A stretch of 64,000 bases of DNA. Origin: Silene latifolia. Its lineage: Eukaryota > Streptophyta > Magnoliopsida > Caryophyllales > Caryophyllaceae. The notes beneath the pieces are model-generated. The model was not told where the DNA came from. It saw nothing but the letters and a program-made list of their open reading frames with translations, and did no database searches. The translations under genes and the position numbers were made by a program. The DNA lies in the NCBI RefSeq assembly GCF_048544455.1, contig NC_133526.1, positions 5,782,001 to 5,846,000 of the forward strand, in the 5' to 3' direction. Below are positions 54,347-64,000 of this stretch, piece by piece; position 1 is the stretch's first letter, and every line of letters starts with the position of its first letter.

Positions 54347-54925
54347 CCGAAAGTGGTGATTAGCCCCCATAACTTTAGCCAATTGTGAGATTAAGCCCCA
54401 TAACTTACAAATTTAGTAATTAGGCCCCGTAACTTTGATAAAAAGTGAAATTCCACCCAGTTTTTTATTTTCAACCAAAATTACATCAAAAAAATTAATT
54501 TCATTCATCAATACAATTTACAAGTACACAATAAAACTTATTAAAAATATGAAATTGTGTATGTAATTTATTACACATTGTTGGAAACAAATATTTTGAA
54601 TGAATTAAATAAAATTGAAAACTTGTAAATGTACTCTCATATGTATGTGAATTATAATAAAATTAGTAAAAAATATTAAAAATATTCTAAAAATTATGTT
54701 AATAATTAAATAAATACTTTTAAAATGTTAATAGTTATTTAGTGTTCAATGAACTTATATATAAAATGATTTAATGATATGATTTAAGTTTAAAAGAGAA
54801 ATTGAGTTGGATTTTACCTTTTCTCAAAGTTATAGGATCTAATTACTACATTTATAACTTATGGCTTAATTTCACAACTGACAAAAGTTAAGGAGTCTAA
54901 TCACAACTTTTGTGATTTTCGTTTC
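54347..54925. repeat. MITE with about 110-bp inverted ends
   Basis: The left arm (GTGGTGATTAGCCCCCATAA, then GTGAGATTAAGCCCCATAAC and TAGTAATTAGGCCCCGTAAC) has an imperfect reverse complement at about 54805-54920. Each arm contains three repeats of an ATTA(A/G)GCCCCATAACTT-like word. Long ends suggest a Mutator-like MITE; a 9-bp target duplication is not evident. Confidence 0.6.
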
Positions 54926-54993
54926 AATGCTTCTTTTAAAGACAGGCTACCACAGAACTCAAGCATCAATGCTTATACCTGCATAAGGACTAA

Positions 54994-55397
54994 GGGTGAG
55001 ATTATCAGTCAGACTCACCAAAGTCTTAAGACTCTGCCACATCAACTTTCCACCAATTTTTATTATTTTTTTATTGCTCAGACTCATCTCAAACTCATCT
55101 CAGATTTTATACATTATCAGTCAGACTCACCTCAGACTCTACTTTTCTATTTCACTTCTTTTTTTTACAACGTAAAAACAAAAAATAACAAAAAGAAATG
55201 ACACATGTGATCCATTTATTGGATAATTTCTTTGGAATGTGGGGTCAAGACTCACACAAAGTTTTAAGTTGAGTCTTGGATTTCCAAGACTCAACTTAAG
55301 ACTTTGTTAAGACTTTTATAGATTATTGGTAGTCTTGAGTGAGCCTTGTCTTAAGACTTACCAAAGTCTTATCTCAAGACTACCAATAATCTTACCC
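54994..55397. mobile_element. PIF/Harbinger-like (Tourist) MITE
   Basis: Starts GGGTGAGATTATCAGTC and ends CCAATAATCTTACCC, imperfect inverted repeats, flanked by TAA on both sides (54991-54993 and 55398-55400), the 3-bp target of this superfamily. 404 bp, with interior repeats of GACTCATCTCA and GTCTTAAGAC. Confidence 0.75.
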
Positions 55398-55399
55398 TA

Positions 55400-56333
55400 A
55401 GACATCCATGGGATCATCGTCTTCACACAATGTTCGAGGAATAAAACCATAGTATATAATATTTTATAAGTTCGAAAACGGGTTGTTGTTTTGATGGTAG
55501 TTGCCGTATTTTTTGCTCCAAGTATTTCCCGATGATGATTGGCTCTCTATCCAGATCTGAGGGATATTTATTTTATTATTTTATTATTATAATATGTAAT
55601 TTTATATTATTATTATTATTATTTATTATATATATTATATTGAGATTATTGGAATTTAATGTAAATAATGTAAGTAATGACTTAAATTATATTGCATACT
55701 AAAATTTAAGGCTTAGTATATAATATTTTATAAGTTTGACCTTAAATTATTTTCAAATTTATAAACATGGAACATACGGCTGAGATGTTTTTTGGATGAT
55801 GTATGCCGAAATTAGAATACGAAATTATGTATTTATTCTGAATGGTTACGAATTTGTAATTTGTAATTGTAATAATATTTAATAATACTGCTGTAATTTT
55901 TATTATATGTAAATTGTTATTTTTATTTTTGTATTTGTAAACGATGTATATTACATAATTACCTAATCTTATCTTTATTAATTAAGAAGACAATACTCAA
56001 TCCAGGGCGTGCCACGTCATTAATTCAGTTTTTTTTTTAAATACATGTTATGGTGGGACCCATTAGTGTGCAATGTATTTATTTCTCCAGAATTCCGGGT
56101 ATACAAACATGCGACAAATTCCGTCTTAGAAAAAATACTATGAAATAATACTAGATAGTACGATATATTTTTTTTTTTTAAATATCATTTGTTATTTCCT
56201 CTTAAACCATTGCATGTGAACACGTATTTGTAACTAATTTAAACATTAATTATGTAGATCGTTGATTCAGACCAACTAGATAAGTACAATAGAAATGCAA
56301 AAAAAAAAAAAAAAAATACATCCAAAAACATTA
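55400..56333. other. AT-rich, possible Helitron body, no gene
   Basis: No coding region. A (TTA)n-like stretch lies near 55565-55635. This probably belongs in part to the Helitron whose 3' end is at 56611; its 5' end is not identified. Confidence 0.4.
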
Positions 56334-56348
56334 ATACCGGCCCAAATA

Positions 56349-56561
56349 ACCAAGTGGTGTTAGTCCAGTGGTAGCTGGGTTAAACCTTGAAGCTTGCAGA
56401 AATGCAGGAGTTGAGAGGTCTCAGGTTCGACTACCAGCTGGGGCGATGATCACTTGGCCACTGCAGCCCCCGAAGGGGGTGGCTTACATGGTCCATGTGG
56501 TGGTGCGGGAATGCATGGGCCCGGGGGGGACTCAACCCCCTCGTCATCAAAAAAAAAAAAA
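56349..56561 (+). mobile_element. tRNA-derived SINE with 15-bp target duplication
   Basis: The head carries an A-box-like TTAGTCCAGTGGTAGC and a B-box-like GGTTCGACTACC, then a GC-rich body (CAGCCCCCGAAGGGGGTGG) and a poly-A tail. Flanked by exact ATACCGGCCCAAATA at 56334-56348 and 56562-56576. Unrelated in sequence to the SINE at 1866. It sits just inside a Helitron 3' end. Confidence 0.9.
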
Positions 56562-56579
56562 ATACCGGCCCAAATACAT

Positions 56580-56611
56580 ACCCGTGCAATTTTGCACGGG
56601 TTTAAAACTAG
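56580..56611 (+). mobile_element. Helitron 3' terminus
   Basis: ACCCGTGCAATTTTGCACGG hairpin (8-bp stem), then GTTTAAAA, CTAG (56608-56611) and a T. It interrupts no recognisable gene. The start is unknown. Confidence 0.6.
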
Positions 56612-56703
56612 TTACATAAATTAAATCAAAAGACTCTAACTAAATGAGGAATAGTTAGTGGCTCCTGAAAATGAGGGAGTTAAATTTGCTTTGAAAAGTC
56701 AAC

Positions 56704-56742
56704 GAACAACCACGTGCTGACAACTCAGCACTGTGGTTGTTC
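56704..56742. repeat. Strong short hairpin
   Basis: GAACAACCACGTGCTGA and TCAGCACTGTGGTTGTTC pair over 17 positions with one bulged T around a short loop CAAC. It is too short for a typical plant miRNA precursor and may be the core of a MITE. Confidence 0.5.
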
Positions 56743-56984
56743 TTTTAATGAATAGGATATGATATATGATATGCTTTGTAAGGTAGTAATTTTTGAACTT
56801 TTTTTATAAGGTAGCTAGTAAGTTTAGAAAAGTGGTTTATATAAGGGTGTAATTATTAATTGACTCTAAATTTTATTTTGTCAGTTCATCTCAAAATCAA
56901 CCATCATAGTCGACTATTAGTTGTTTTGTATAATTGCGGGCCTATTTGCATTCAATATAACTATTTGTAACAGGTAATATATAA

Positions 56985-57691
56985 GGCATGTTTGGGGAAA
57001 ACTGTTTTTACTTTTAGATATGAGTTTTTTTAATAAGCTATTTCTTGATAAAATTGTTGGTGTTTGCCCTAACATTTTATAAAAATAGATTTCTCAACAA
57101 AAACTTTTTACATAAGCGGATGAAAAATGAAATTTTTTGTTGAAAAGTATATCAAGATGGGTCTCAATTTATAGAGAATGAAAAATATGAATTAATAAGT
57201 ATTAATTTTATTTTATTTTTACATGTTTACAACATACAATTTGTCATTTATGCATTAAAAATCTTTAAAATAAAAATAAAAATAAAGCTAGAAGCACCAA
57301 ATTGGTGTTTCTACCACAAATAGGATTATACATCCAGTTGTACCATAAACATTGTACAACCAAGGTATAAGAATTCGAGCTTATATGTATTCTTTCTGAG
57401 CTAATTCAAAATTCATGTTTTTAATGTGTAAATGGATGAGTTCAATATTTTCTAATAAAGCTCATATTCCTTAACATAAAGCTCAGATACTTTATCACAA
57501 AGCTCAGATTCTACACCGTACAACATATACAACTGGTTGTATAGTCCATGAATTGTGTTTCTACCTCTGGCTCTCAAAATTGACTTTTGGACTTAAAAGA
57601 AGTTATTTTAACTTCTTCAAAATTGATTGTTTGGTCTAGCTTGTGCTTATTAGGTAGAAAAGCACTTCTAAAAGTCGGGCCAAACAACACC
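56985..57691. mobile_element. MITE (GGCATGTTTGG ends), second copy
   Basis: Same element as 45970-47220, lacking the Helitron but holding the Mutator-like MITE at 57315-57554. Ends GGCATGTTTGG and CGGGCCAAACAACACC. Confidence 0.55.
57315..57554. mobile_element. Mutator-like MITE with 10-bp target repeat
   Basis: 240 bp with imperfect inverted ends of about 28 bp (CACAAATAGGATTATACATC; TGGTTGTATAGTCCATGAAT) and flanks GTGTTTCTAC at 57305-57314 and 57555-57564. A 9-10 bp target repeat points to the Mutator superfamily. The copy of the host MITE near 47085 lacks it, giving the empty site. Confidence 0.8.
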
Positions 57692-58297
57692 AAAATTCGG
57701 CTTTAAATTTTTTGGGTCAGTGGTTAAAATAATGACTCTTCTAAATGAGTATATAAATTTATGGATTTTTCTAAAAATGTGTCCAATAGGCACATGATAA
57801 TAAATAGTTTAGGCATAGGTTAATCTTAATTATTTCATTAAGTTTTTCAAATTTCCTAAATTGTCTTAATTACGATCATCCCTTCCTTATTTTCCTCTGA
57901 TTGGGCGAGGAAGTATTCTAATTTCTAAGAGAGAGAATATATTAATTAGGACAAATATTTTAGATTTAGATAAGTCTTTATCACGTGCCCATTGGACACA
58001 TTTAATTCTAGTCAATTTTTTATACGTAGACTCTTTCCTTATCGCAATCTAAAAGCCGGCACTAACTCGATGCTATAAGTTTTGTTGAATTTTTGCATTC
58101 TGGTCTACAATTTCTAGATACGCCACTGCTTATGGAGTTATGGAAAGACAATAAACTTTTGTTAACCTCTCGTCTACCATAAATATAATTAGAATCCTAA
58201 CATCAATCAATCACCTTCCTAAATTAAATAAAATTTCTACTGCTACAGCTTGTGTTTAATTAAGAATCTCAAAATTTAATAACCCTATACAGTTGTA
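57692..58297 (+). promoter_or_regulatory. Upstream region of MAAPRIPLDL-type gene
   Basis: Its last 300 bases match 47280-47584. An extra segment of about 240 bp (about 57772-58008), with TGTCCAATAGGCACATGATA at one end and TCACGTGCCCATTGGACACA at the other, forms imperfect inverted ends. It is absent from 47220-47584, so it is probably another MITE insertion. Confidence 0.5.
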
Positions 58298-59458
58298 ATG
58301 GCAGCCCCTCGAATACCATTAGACCTGATTTTCGAGATACTTGTCTGGTTACCGACTATATCCATCCTACAGTTCAAGTGCGTATGCAAAGAGTGGTACA
58401 ATCTTATCAACAGCCCCACCTTCATTAAACTCCATCTTAACAAGTCCCTCGAACCCAACTCGCAACACGATTGTATGCTTCTCTGGATTACTGGTAATAC
58501 CCTTTATGGCGTTGATGATCTTTATCAGCCTGTTAAAGCGACAAAATTTAATTGGCCTATGGATACCGTAGACGATGGTGATTCTGTATATTTTGTAGGC
58601 TCTTGCAATGGCTTGGTTTGCTTCAAAATTAGGTGGAATAGTGAATATGCCAATTACGGGTTTAGCAGATTCCTTATATGCAACCCTACAACTCGTACGT
58701 TCAAATCAATCCTTCCTTCAATGGAGAAGAAATGGACGCAAAGTTTATCATGTGGTTTTGGTTACGATAGTGTACACGACGACTATAAGATCGTAGTTAC
58801 TAGTCGTAGTTTGGGAGTGACTAACAAATATGTGTGTACATACAGCTTAAACACTGATTTATGGAGCGGTTCCTCCACCCCTACCCGTGTTCCAACCGGA
58901 AGAAATTGGACAATCAATAGCGAAGCAATATACGGAAACAATAATATGCTACATTATCTTGTTGTTTCTTCAGAGATAGGAGACCTCACCAAAGATTATC
59001 GAATTGCTCGTTATGATGTCGTTTCTGAGAAATGGAGAGATGACCTAAGTATACCGCCGGTTCAACTTTCTAAGTTTCATTATATTGTACAACTTGAGAA
59101 GTTGAATGGATTGTTATACTTACATATTGGTGATATTCGTGTTAGATCAAATGAGTTTTGGATGATGGAGGAACATGGTTCGTGGAACAAGATGTTTACT
59201 ATTCCTAGAGACTTATACATGCGTCATCTAATTGCTCGTTCAAAGGATGGACACCGTCTTCTACTTATTAAATATTTTCGCAGCAAAAGACCTCAACTGT
59301 TTTGGTATGATCAACGAGATAACACAAGGACACCATTTAAACTAGCAGAGACAATGCCGAGGGACAGAGAATCATACGAGCTTTGTATTGCAAGCCTCGT
59401 TGCGATTCCAGGAGGTTGCTCCTTAACTAAATTGCAACAACTTGAGGATGGAGCTTAA
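58298..59458 (+). CDS. F-box/FBA protein, MAAPRIPLDL subfamily
   Basis: Intact 386-residue frame with a full C-terminus. F-box about 5-45 (IPLDLIFEILVWLPTISILQ, KCVCKEWYNLI), then VGSCNGLVCFKIR, FLICNPTTRTFKSILPS, CGFGYDSVHDDYKIVVTSRS, SLNTDLWSGSSTPTRV, EFWMMEEHGSWNKMF and CSLTKLQQLEDGA. It differs from 47585 mainly in residues 260-330 (SKFHYIVQLEKLNGLLYLHI and YFRSKRPQLFWYD), which resemble 2755. That patchwork suggests exchange between copies. Its 3' flank is shared with genes of another subfamily (10874, 43740), a second sign of exchange. Predicted SCF substrate receptor. Confidence 0.93.
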   Translation: MAAPRIPLDLIFEILVWLPTISILQFKCVCKEWYNLINSPTFIKLHLNKSLEPNSQHDCMLLWITGNTLYGVDDLYQPVKATKFNWPMDTVDDGDSVYFVGSCNGLVCFKIRWNSEYANYGFSRFLICNPTTRTFKSILPSMEKKWTQSLSCGFGYDSVHDDYKIVVTSRSLGVTNKYVCTYSLNTDLWSGSSTPTRVPTGRNWTINSEAIYGNNNMLHYLVVSSEIGDLTKDYRIARYDVVSEKWRDDLSIPPVQLSKFHYIVQLEKLNGLLYLHIGDIRVRSNEFWMMEEHGSWNKMFTIPRDLYMRHLIARSKDGHRLLLIKYFRSKRPQLFWYDQRDNTRTPFKLAETMPRDRESYELCIASLVAIPGGCSLTKLQQLEDGA

Positions 59459-60267
59459 TATAATTTCAATTTTGTTTTCTCATAAAAATCATGTGGTCAC
59501 TCGTTTACCTTGTACGCTTTCCGTCTCACTTGTTTGTTAACTTTTACAAATGAATGAGACGAAAGGAGTATATTTTTATCCAAGAATAAATGTTTTCTTC
59601 TCTTAAAAAGTAAACTATGTATGTGAACAAGTTTGGAATAATGATTGCTTTGTTCTCAGTTTGGGACTTGTTTGCGTTTCATCTCAGTTGTTTCGCTATT
59701 GCAGCCAATGTCGACTCATTAATGATTTATGTATTCGGCCACATTATATTTCAGCCGATATTTAAAACTATGTATGTGAACAAGTTTGGAATAATGACTG
59801 CTTTGTTCTTGCATTTAGCAAGATTAGACCGCAACAGTGACGGATGCTGAGAATTTTTTTCAGATAAGAAAAAAATTTAACGAAGAAACACTAGATTTGT
59901 ACATCCGACCTCCCATATTATCGACTATCGAGGATTGTGATGTTGTCGTTAACAAGTTTCATATACAAAGCCTCATAAGTCATACTATAGTGAATTTGAG
60001 TTTCCTATGCCATTAATTTTGTATCTCATACTCTTAGCTAAGTTAAAAAATAATGAACATATGCTAAAAACTCTACAGATTCTAGCACGAGATGTCGAGA
60101 TTGAAAGTTAAAAACAAGAAAAGAGAGATTCCTGCAGGCACGGCACACTCACTTGTTGATAATGTCGATAACTCCATCTTCAGTGTTATCTTTCAGTACG
60201 ATTTGAAAGCTCCTAGTCTAATCCGCGCATCAATCAAAGTAGCTCACTAGCGCCTAGCGTCCAAGGC
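59459..60267. other. Duplicated flanks between F-box units
   Basis: 59459-59975 repeats 43740-44265. Near 60158-60205 is the DNVDNSIFSVIFQYDLK block. From about 60215 the host sequence (AGTAGCTCACTAG...CCAAGGC) matches 13735-13762 and 44307-44345, which in those units lie 300-350 bp before an F-box start codon. No gene of its own. Confidence 0.6.
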
Positions 60268-63200
60268 TGATAAGCAGCTCCAAAGAGCCGTTAGCTGCCA
60301 AGGAAAGAGCCGTTGGCTCTCCTCATATTCAGCCAAACAAATCACCCTAATTATGCACATAATTGTCTATATATTTTCCTTCCTAGTTTAGCTTATTCCT
60401 TTGTATATATAGCTAGCATACACAATGTAATTAGACACAATTCCAACTCTATTATTAAGCTAATGATCTCAATATTACCACAATCTTATTCTATTTACCA
60501 CATTGTTTAACATGGTATCAGTGTAATTTTTATTTTTTTGCCATATTCTCTGTCTTTTTCGAAAAAAAAAAAAAAAACAAAACCCTCGTTCAAATGACAA
60601 ACACAGCCTCGTCTACGTCTGACGACGTTCTTTCATCTCAAATTCTTGATCAATCCAAATCTCAATCTTACTCTATGGTCCATGTGGAACACACAGGCGC
60701 GAGTATTACCCCGATTACGTTTAATGGCAGAAACTATGATGAATGGTCTCGGACTTTCCAACTCGCACTTATGGCGAAGGGAAAACTGGGATATATTGAC
60801 GGCTCAATCTCGAAACCGTCTGAAACTTCCAGCGATCACGGGTCATGGTGCTCCTCTAACGCACTCGTGACTATGTGGATTTACAATACACTTACACCCG
60901 ACTTACGCAGACAAATATCTTTACGACCTGAGGCAAAATTAGTTTGGACCGACATCAAAAATCGGTTTTGTCAGACTAACGAAGCACGAATTTATCAGTT
61001 GCAGGCCGAGTTGTTGGCTTGTCCTCAAGGCGCGAATGAATCGCTTATGGAATATTATGGCAGGATGACAACTATATGGGACGCGATTCTCGAGCATGAC
61101 ACTCTTCCGTCCTGTGCTTGCAATCCGTGTAATTGCAATTGGCTCACCATCATCGCTGCTCGCAGGGAACGAAAACGAGTACGTGATTTCTTGATGGGTC
61201 TTGATGAACGTTTTTCGAATGCTAGATCACAAATTATCGGTATCAATCCTCTTCCCTCTTTAGATCTTATTTACAATCATTTATTGCAAGATGAAGGGGT
61301 TCGAAATTTATCAATTACTAAAACCGACAACACGCCTGATGTAATGGCGTATGCTGCCCGTGTTAACCAGGGACCACGGCAGTCCGGGGGTGGGGGGCGT
61401 GACCGTCGCAATGAACCCTCTAAATATTATTGCATAGCTTGTAAGAAATCCGGCCATAGCTTGAAGTTTTGTTTCCAAGTGACGGGAAATTATCCCGAAT
61501 GGTGGGGTGATCGTCCCCGTCCCCGTATCTATGTTGATCCCAATGCTACTGACCTGAGTAATGCAGTCTTCGTTCCCGACCCACGAACTGCGGGTTCTTC
61601 TACTCGCACAAAACAGGGGACTTCAGTCTCATCACCCAAGGCACACATAGTTTCTACCCCTTCCCAACCTCCTGTTACGGCTGCCGCGGGTGCTTCCGTG
61701 CCGTCATCATCTCAGCAGCCTCTCTCACAGTTTGACAAACTTGACTTGAATGCTCTTACACCAAGTGCACTGGAAGAATTAGGTAAGTTACTTCAGGCCC
61801 GCAAAAACGATATGGAAACAGCCCGGCTTAATGGTAATTTTTCTTCTCCTTTTACTTGGATTATCGACACGGGTGCATCCCACCACATGTCGGGATGCCT
61901 CTCACATTTTTCGAATCTTAAAATAATCTCTCCCTTGTCTGTTGGACTCCCGAATGGGGATCTTACGGTTGCTACACAAAGTGGTGACATTCGTCTTTCA
62001 TCTCGTCTAATTTTACGTAATGTTTTATACGCCGCCAATCTACACTGTAATCTCCTCTCTGTTTCTAGTCTATTAATTGATACTAGTCTCACGATTCAAT
62101 TTTCTTATAACTTGTGTCTTATTCAGGACCGTACCTCGAAGACTGTGATTGGTGCGGGTGAGCAACACGAGGGGCTCTACTACCTTAAAGGTGTCCGCGA
62201 TGATAAGGCACATGCATACATGGTTGGCACGGGAAATCCCATGGAACTTTGGCACCGACGGTTGGGGCATCCTTCTTTCGACATCTCTCGTTTTTTACCT
62301 TTTTTTCATGCATCTAAAACTAATAAAACTTTTCATAGCAAAACTTGTGATATTTGTTTACGCGCGAAACAAACTCGCGAACATTTTCATTTAAGTAACA
62401 GTCATGCTACTTCTCCTTTTGATATTATACATTGTGACCTTTGGGGCCCATATTCCGAAAACGCCTCTTGTGGATCACGGCATTTTTTAACTATAGTAGA
62501 CGATTTTTCACGCTCTACCTGGGTCTATCTTTTACGCAATAAAAGCGATACAACACAAACAATATTAAATTTTTTTTCCATGATCGAAAGACAATTTGAA
62601 AAGAAAATCAAAATTTTACGTACCGACAATGGTACCGAATTCCGTCCCCTAATACCTTTTTTTCAAAACCCAAGGCATTCTTTTCCAACATTCCAACGTT
62701 GACACGCCCCAACAAAACGGGCGCGTCGAACGTAAACATCGCCATATTTTAAATGTTGCTCGCGCTCTCCTTTTTCAAGCTCATCTACCCTTATATTTTT
62801 GGGGAGAATGCGTTTTGAGTGCCGTTTACCTAATAAATCGCACTCCGACACGTCTCCTACACGGTAAAACTCCTTATGAAGCTCTCTTTAACAAACCTCC
62901 TCCTTTTGAAAACATAAAAAATTTTGGTTGTTTGGCTTACGCCAAGTCCTTGAACCGGTCTCATGATAAATTCGCTTCCAAAACCCGGAAATGTATTTTT
63001 ATTGGCTATCCGTTTGATAAGAAAGGGTGGCGCCTTTATGATTTAGATTCCGGGTCATACTTCGAGTCACGAGACGTAATTTTTGTTGAGACCGAATTCC
63101 CTTTTCAACACCTACATATCCATGATACCCCTGACTCTTCTTTTCTACAGGAGCCCAACAACAACATCGACACTACTCTCCTCATCTCACCCTCAACGCC

Positions 63201-64000
63201 ATCTATACAAAACACCACCCAAGAACCCTCCACGATATCCCCACCGCCCTCATCTCACGGTGACAAATCACCCCCTCAAACCACCGAACCGCCACCCACA
63301 ACCGTGGACCCTACCCCGACCATCGACACTACTAGTGCCCCTGACCTCACGGCACCTCCTATTCTTGGACGCGGTCATCGTCTTAAAATTCCAAATACCA
63401 ATCTCAACGATTTCATCGTATCTAAACCGCGCCCCTCGTTACATGCTCTCACCACCACATCATCGTCTTCTGGTACGGCTTTTCCAATCTCTCATTATCT
63501 TAATTATGCAAAGTTTTCACCTAACCATAAAGTCTTCTTGTCGGCCGTGACCAAAAATCACGAGCCTAGTTTCTTTAAAGATGTTGTGCAGGTTCCAGAA
63601 TGGCGCGAGGCCATGAGACATGAACTCGATGCCCTTGAGAAGAACAATACTTGGACTCTCGAAGATTTACCTCCCAACAAAAAGGCTATTGGGTCCAAAT
63701 GGGTCTATAAAATTAAGTACAATGCATACGGATCAATAGAGCGCTATAAAGCTCGTCTAGTCATTATGGGTAATCGCCAAATTGAAGGGGTCGATTATAA
63801 TGAAACTTTTGCCCCAACTGTCAAGCTCGTCACGGTTCGTACTCTTCTGGCTATTGCCGCTGCAAAACAATGGGTCCTCCATCAAATGGATGTCCATAAC
63901 GCCTTCCTTCACGGAGACCTCGATGAAGAAGTGTATATGAAACCGCCCCCGGGTTTTCCTCACTCGGCCAAAGGAAAAGTTTGTCGCCTTCGAAAATCTT
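60268..64000 (+). mobile_element. Ty1/copia element, cut by the window edge
   Basis: A copia-type fossil in plus orientation. 5' LTR at about 60268-60512 (TGATAAGC start, TTTAACA end, TATATATAGC TATA-like), then the primer site TGGTATCAGTG. Coding parts from 60594: gag, zinc knuckle (CIACKKSGHSLKFC), protease (IDTGASHHM), integrase ([20 protein letters not shown] is read further on), a chromodomain-less linker rich in proline, and the start of reverse transcriptase ([12 protein letters not shown] near 63890). About two or three breaks are visible in the part seen. It is a different family from those at 16749 and 21924. The second LTR must lie beyond 64000. Confidence 0.9.

Noticed and set aside
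56368-56619. Open frame of 83 residues
   Set aside because: It lies inside the SINE at 56349-56561 and runs into the Helitron end.
56704-56742. microRNA precursor
   Set aside because: The stem is only 17 bp with a 4-base loop, too short for a plant precursor, and there is no evidence of longer pairing.

Overview
This window looks like nuclear DNA of a flowering plant, probably a eudicot. The evidence is plant-type F-box genes, Ty1/copia retrotransposons whose primer sites match plant initiator tRNA-Met, Helitrons ending in a GC hairpin plus CTAG, tRNA-derived SINEs, an L1-type LINE with a plant-style zf-RVT tail, and AT-rich intergenic DNA. I cannot fix the family from sequence alone; Caryophyllales is only a guess.

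The host content is one array of closely related, single-exon F-box genes of the FBA (F-box-associated) type, about 380-396 residues each. I count eight copies with an open or nearly open frame (2755-3924 and 5811-6995 on minus; 14092-15252, 20662-21801, 39333-40496, 44645-45835, 47585-48742 and 58298-59458 on plus), four longer broken copies (496-1664, 7394-8109, 9494-10873, 42600-43739) and several short fragments. By N-terminus and body they form three subfamilies: 'MAAPRIPLDL' type, 'MKCLKTTHC' type and 'GLWSWTDLP' type. The first three copies point left and all longer later ones point right; the switch lies at a head-to-head palindrome centred near 7215. Gene, promoter block and several hundred bases of 3' flank were duplicated together. 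Fragments of a soluble inorganic pyrophosphatase gene travel in the same units and occur at eight or more sites.

Because the units are recent duplicates, one copy often supplies the empty site for an insertion in another. This fixes the ends of two Helitrons (41304-42445 plus, 46128-46949 minus), a SINE (1866-2049), two copies of a very small LTR element (5279-5567, 50421-50721), two solo LTRs (9658-9887, 49338-50081), a copia element with matching LTRs (21924-26955), a 5'-truncated LINE (50828-53486) and a Mutator-like MITE (57315-57554). A second SINE (56349-56561) is bounded by its own 15-bp target duplication.

Layout: 1-7000, minus-strand F-box genes; 7137-7400, head-to-head promoter; 7400-15300, plus-strand F-box genes and pyrophosphatase remnants; 16209-20022, LTR-element fossils; 20100-27000, an F-box gene followed by a young copia; 27400-32437, MITEs, a truncated F-box gene, Helitron termini and AT-rich repeats; 32501-38530, a 6-kb element with terminal inverted repeats, sitting in (AT)n and carrying exons of a potassium transporter (HAK/KUP) and of a DFR-like reductase; 38876-48742, five F-box copies and two Helitrons; 49300-57700, mostly transposons plus the best pyrophosphatase fragment; 58298-59458, the last F-box gene; 60268-64000, a copia element running off the edge. 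The host sequence just left of that element normally lies upstream of an F-box gene, so the array probably continues to the right.

F-box proteins of this type are substrate receptors of SCF ubiquitin ligases. Nothing in the window shows what these ones bind. The family resembles both defence-related and S-locus F-box proteins, and no S-RNase gene is visible here.
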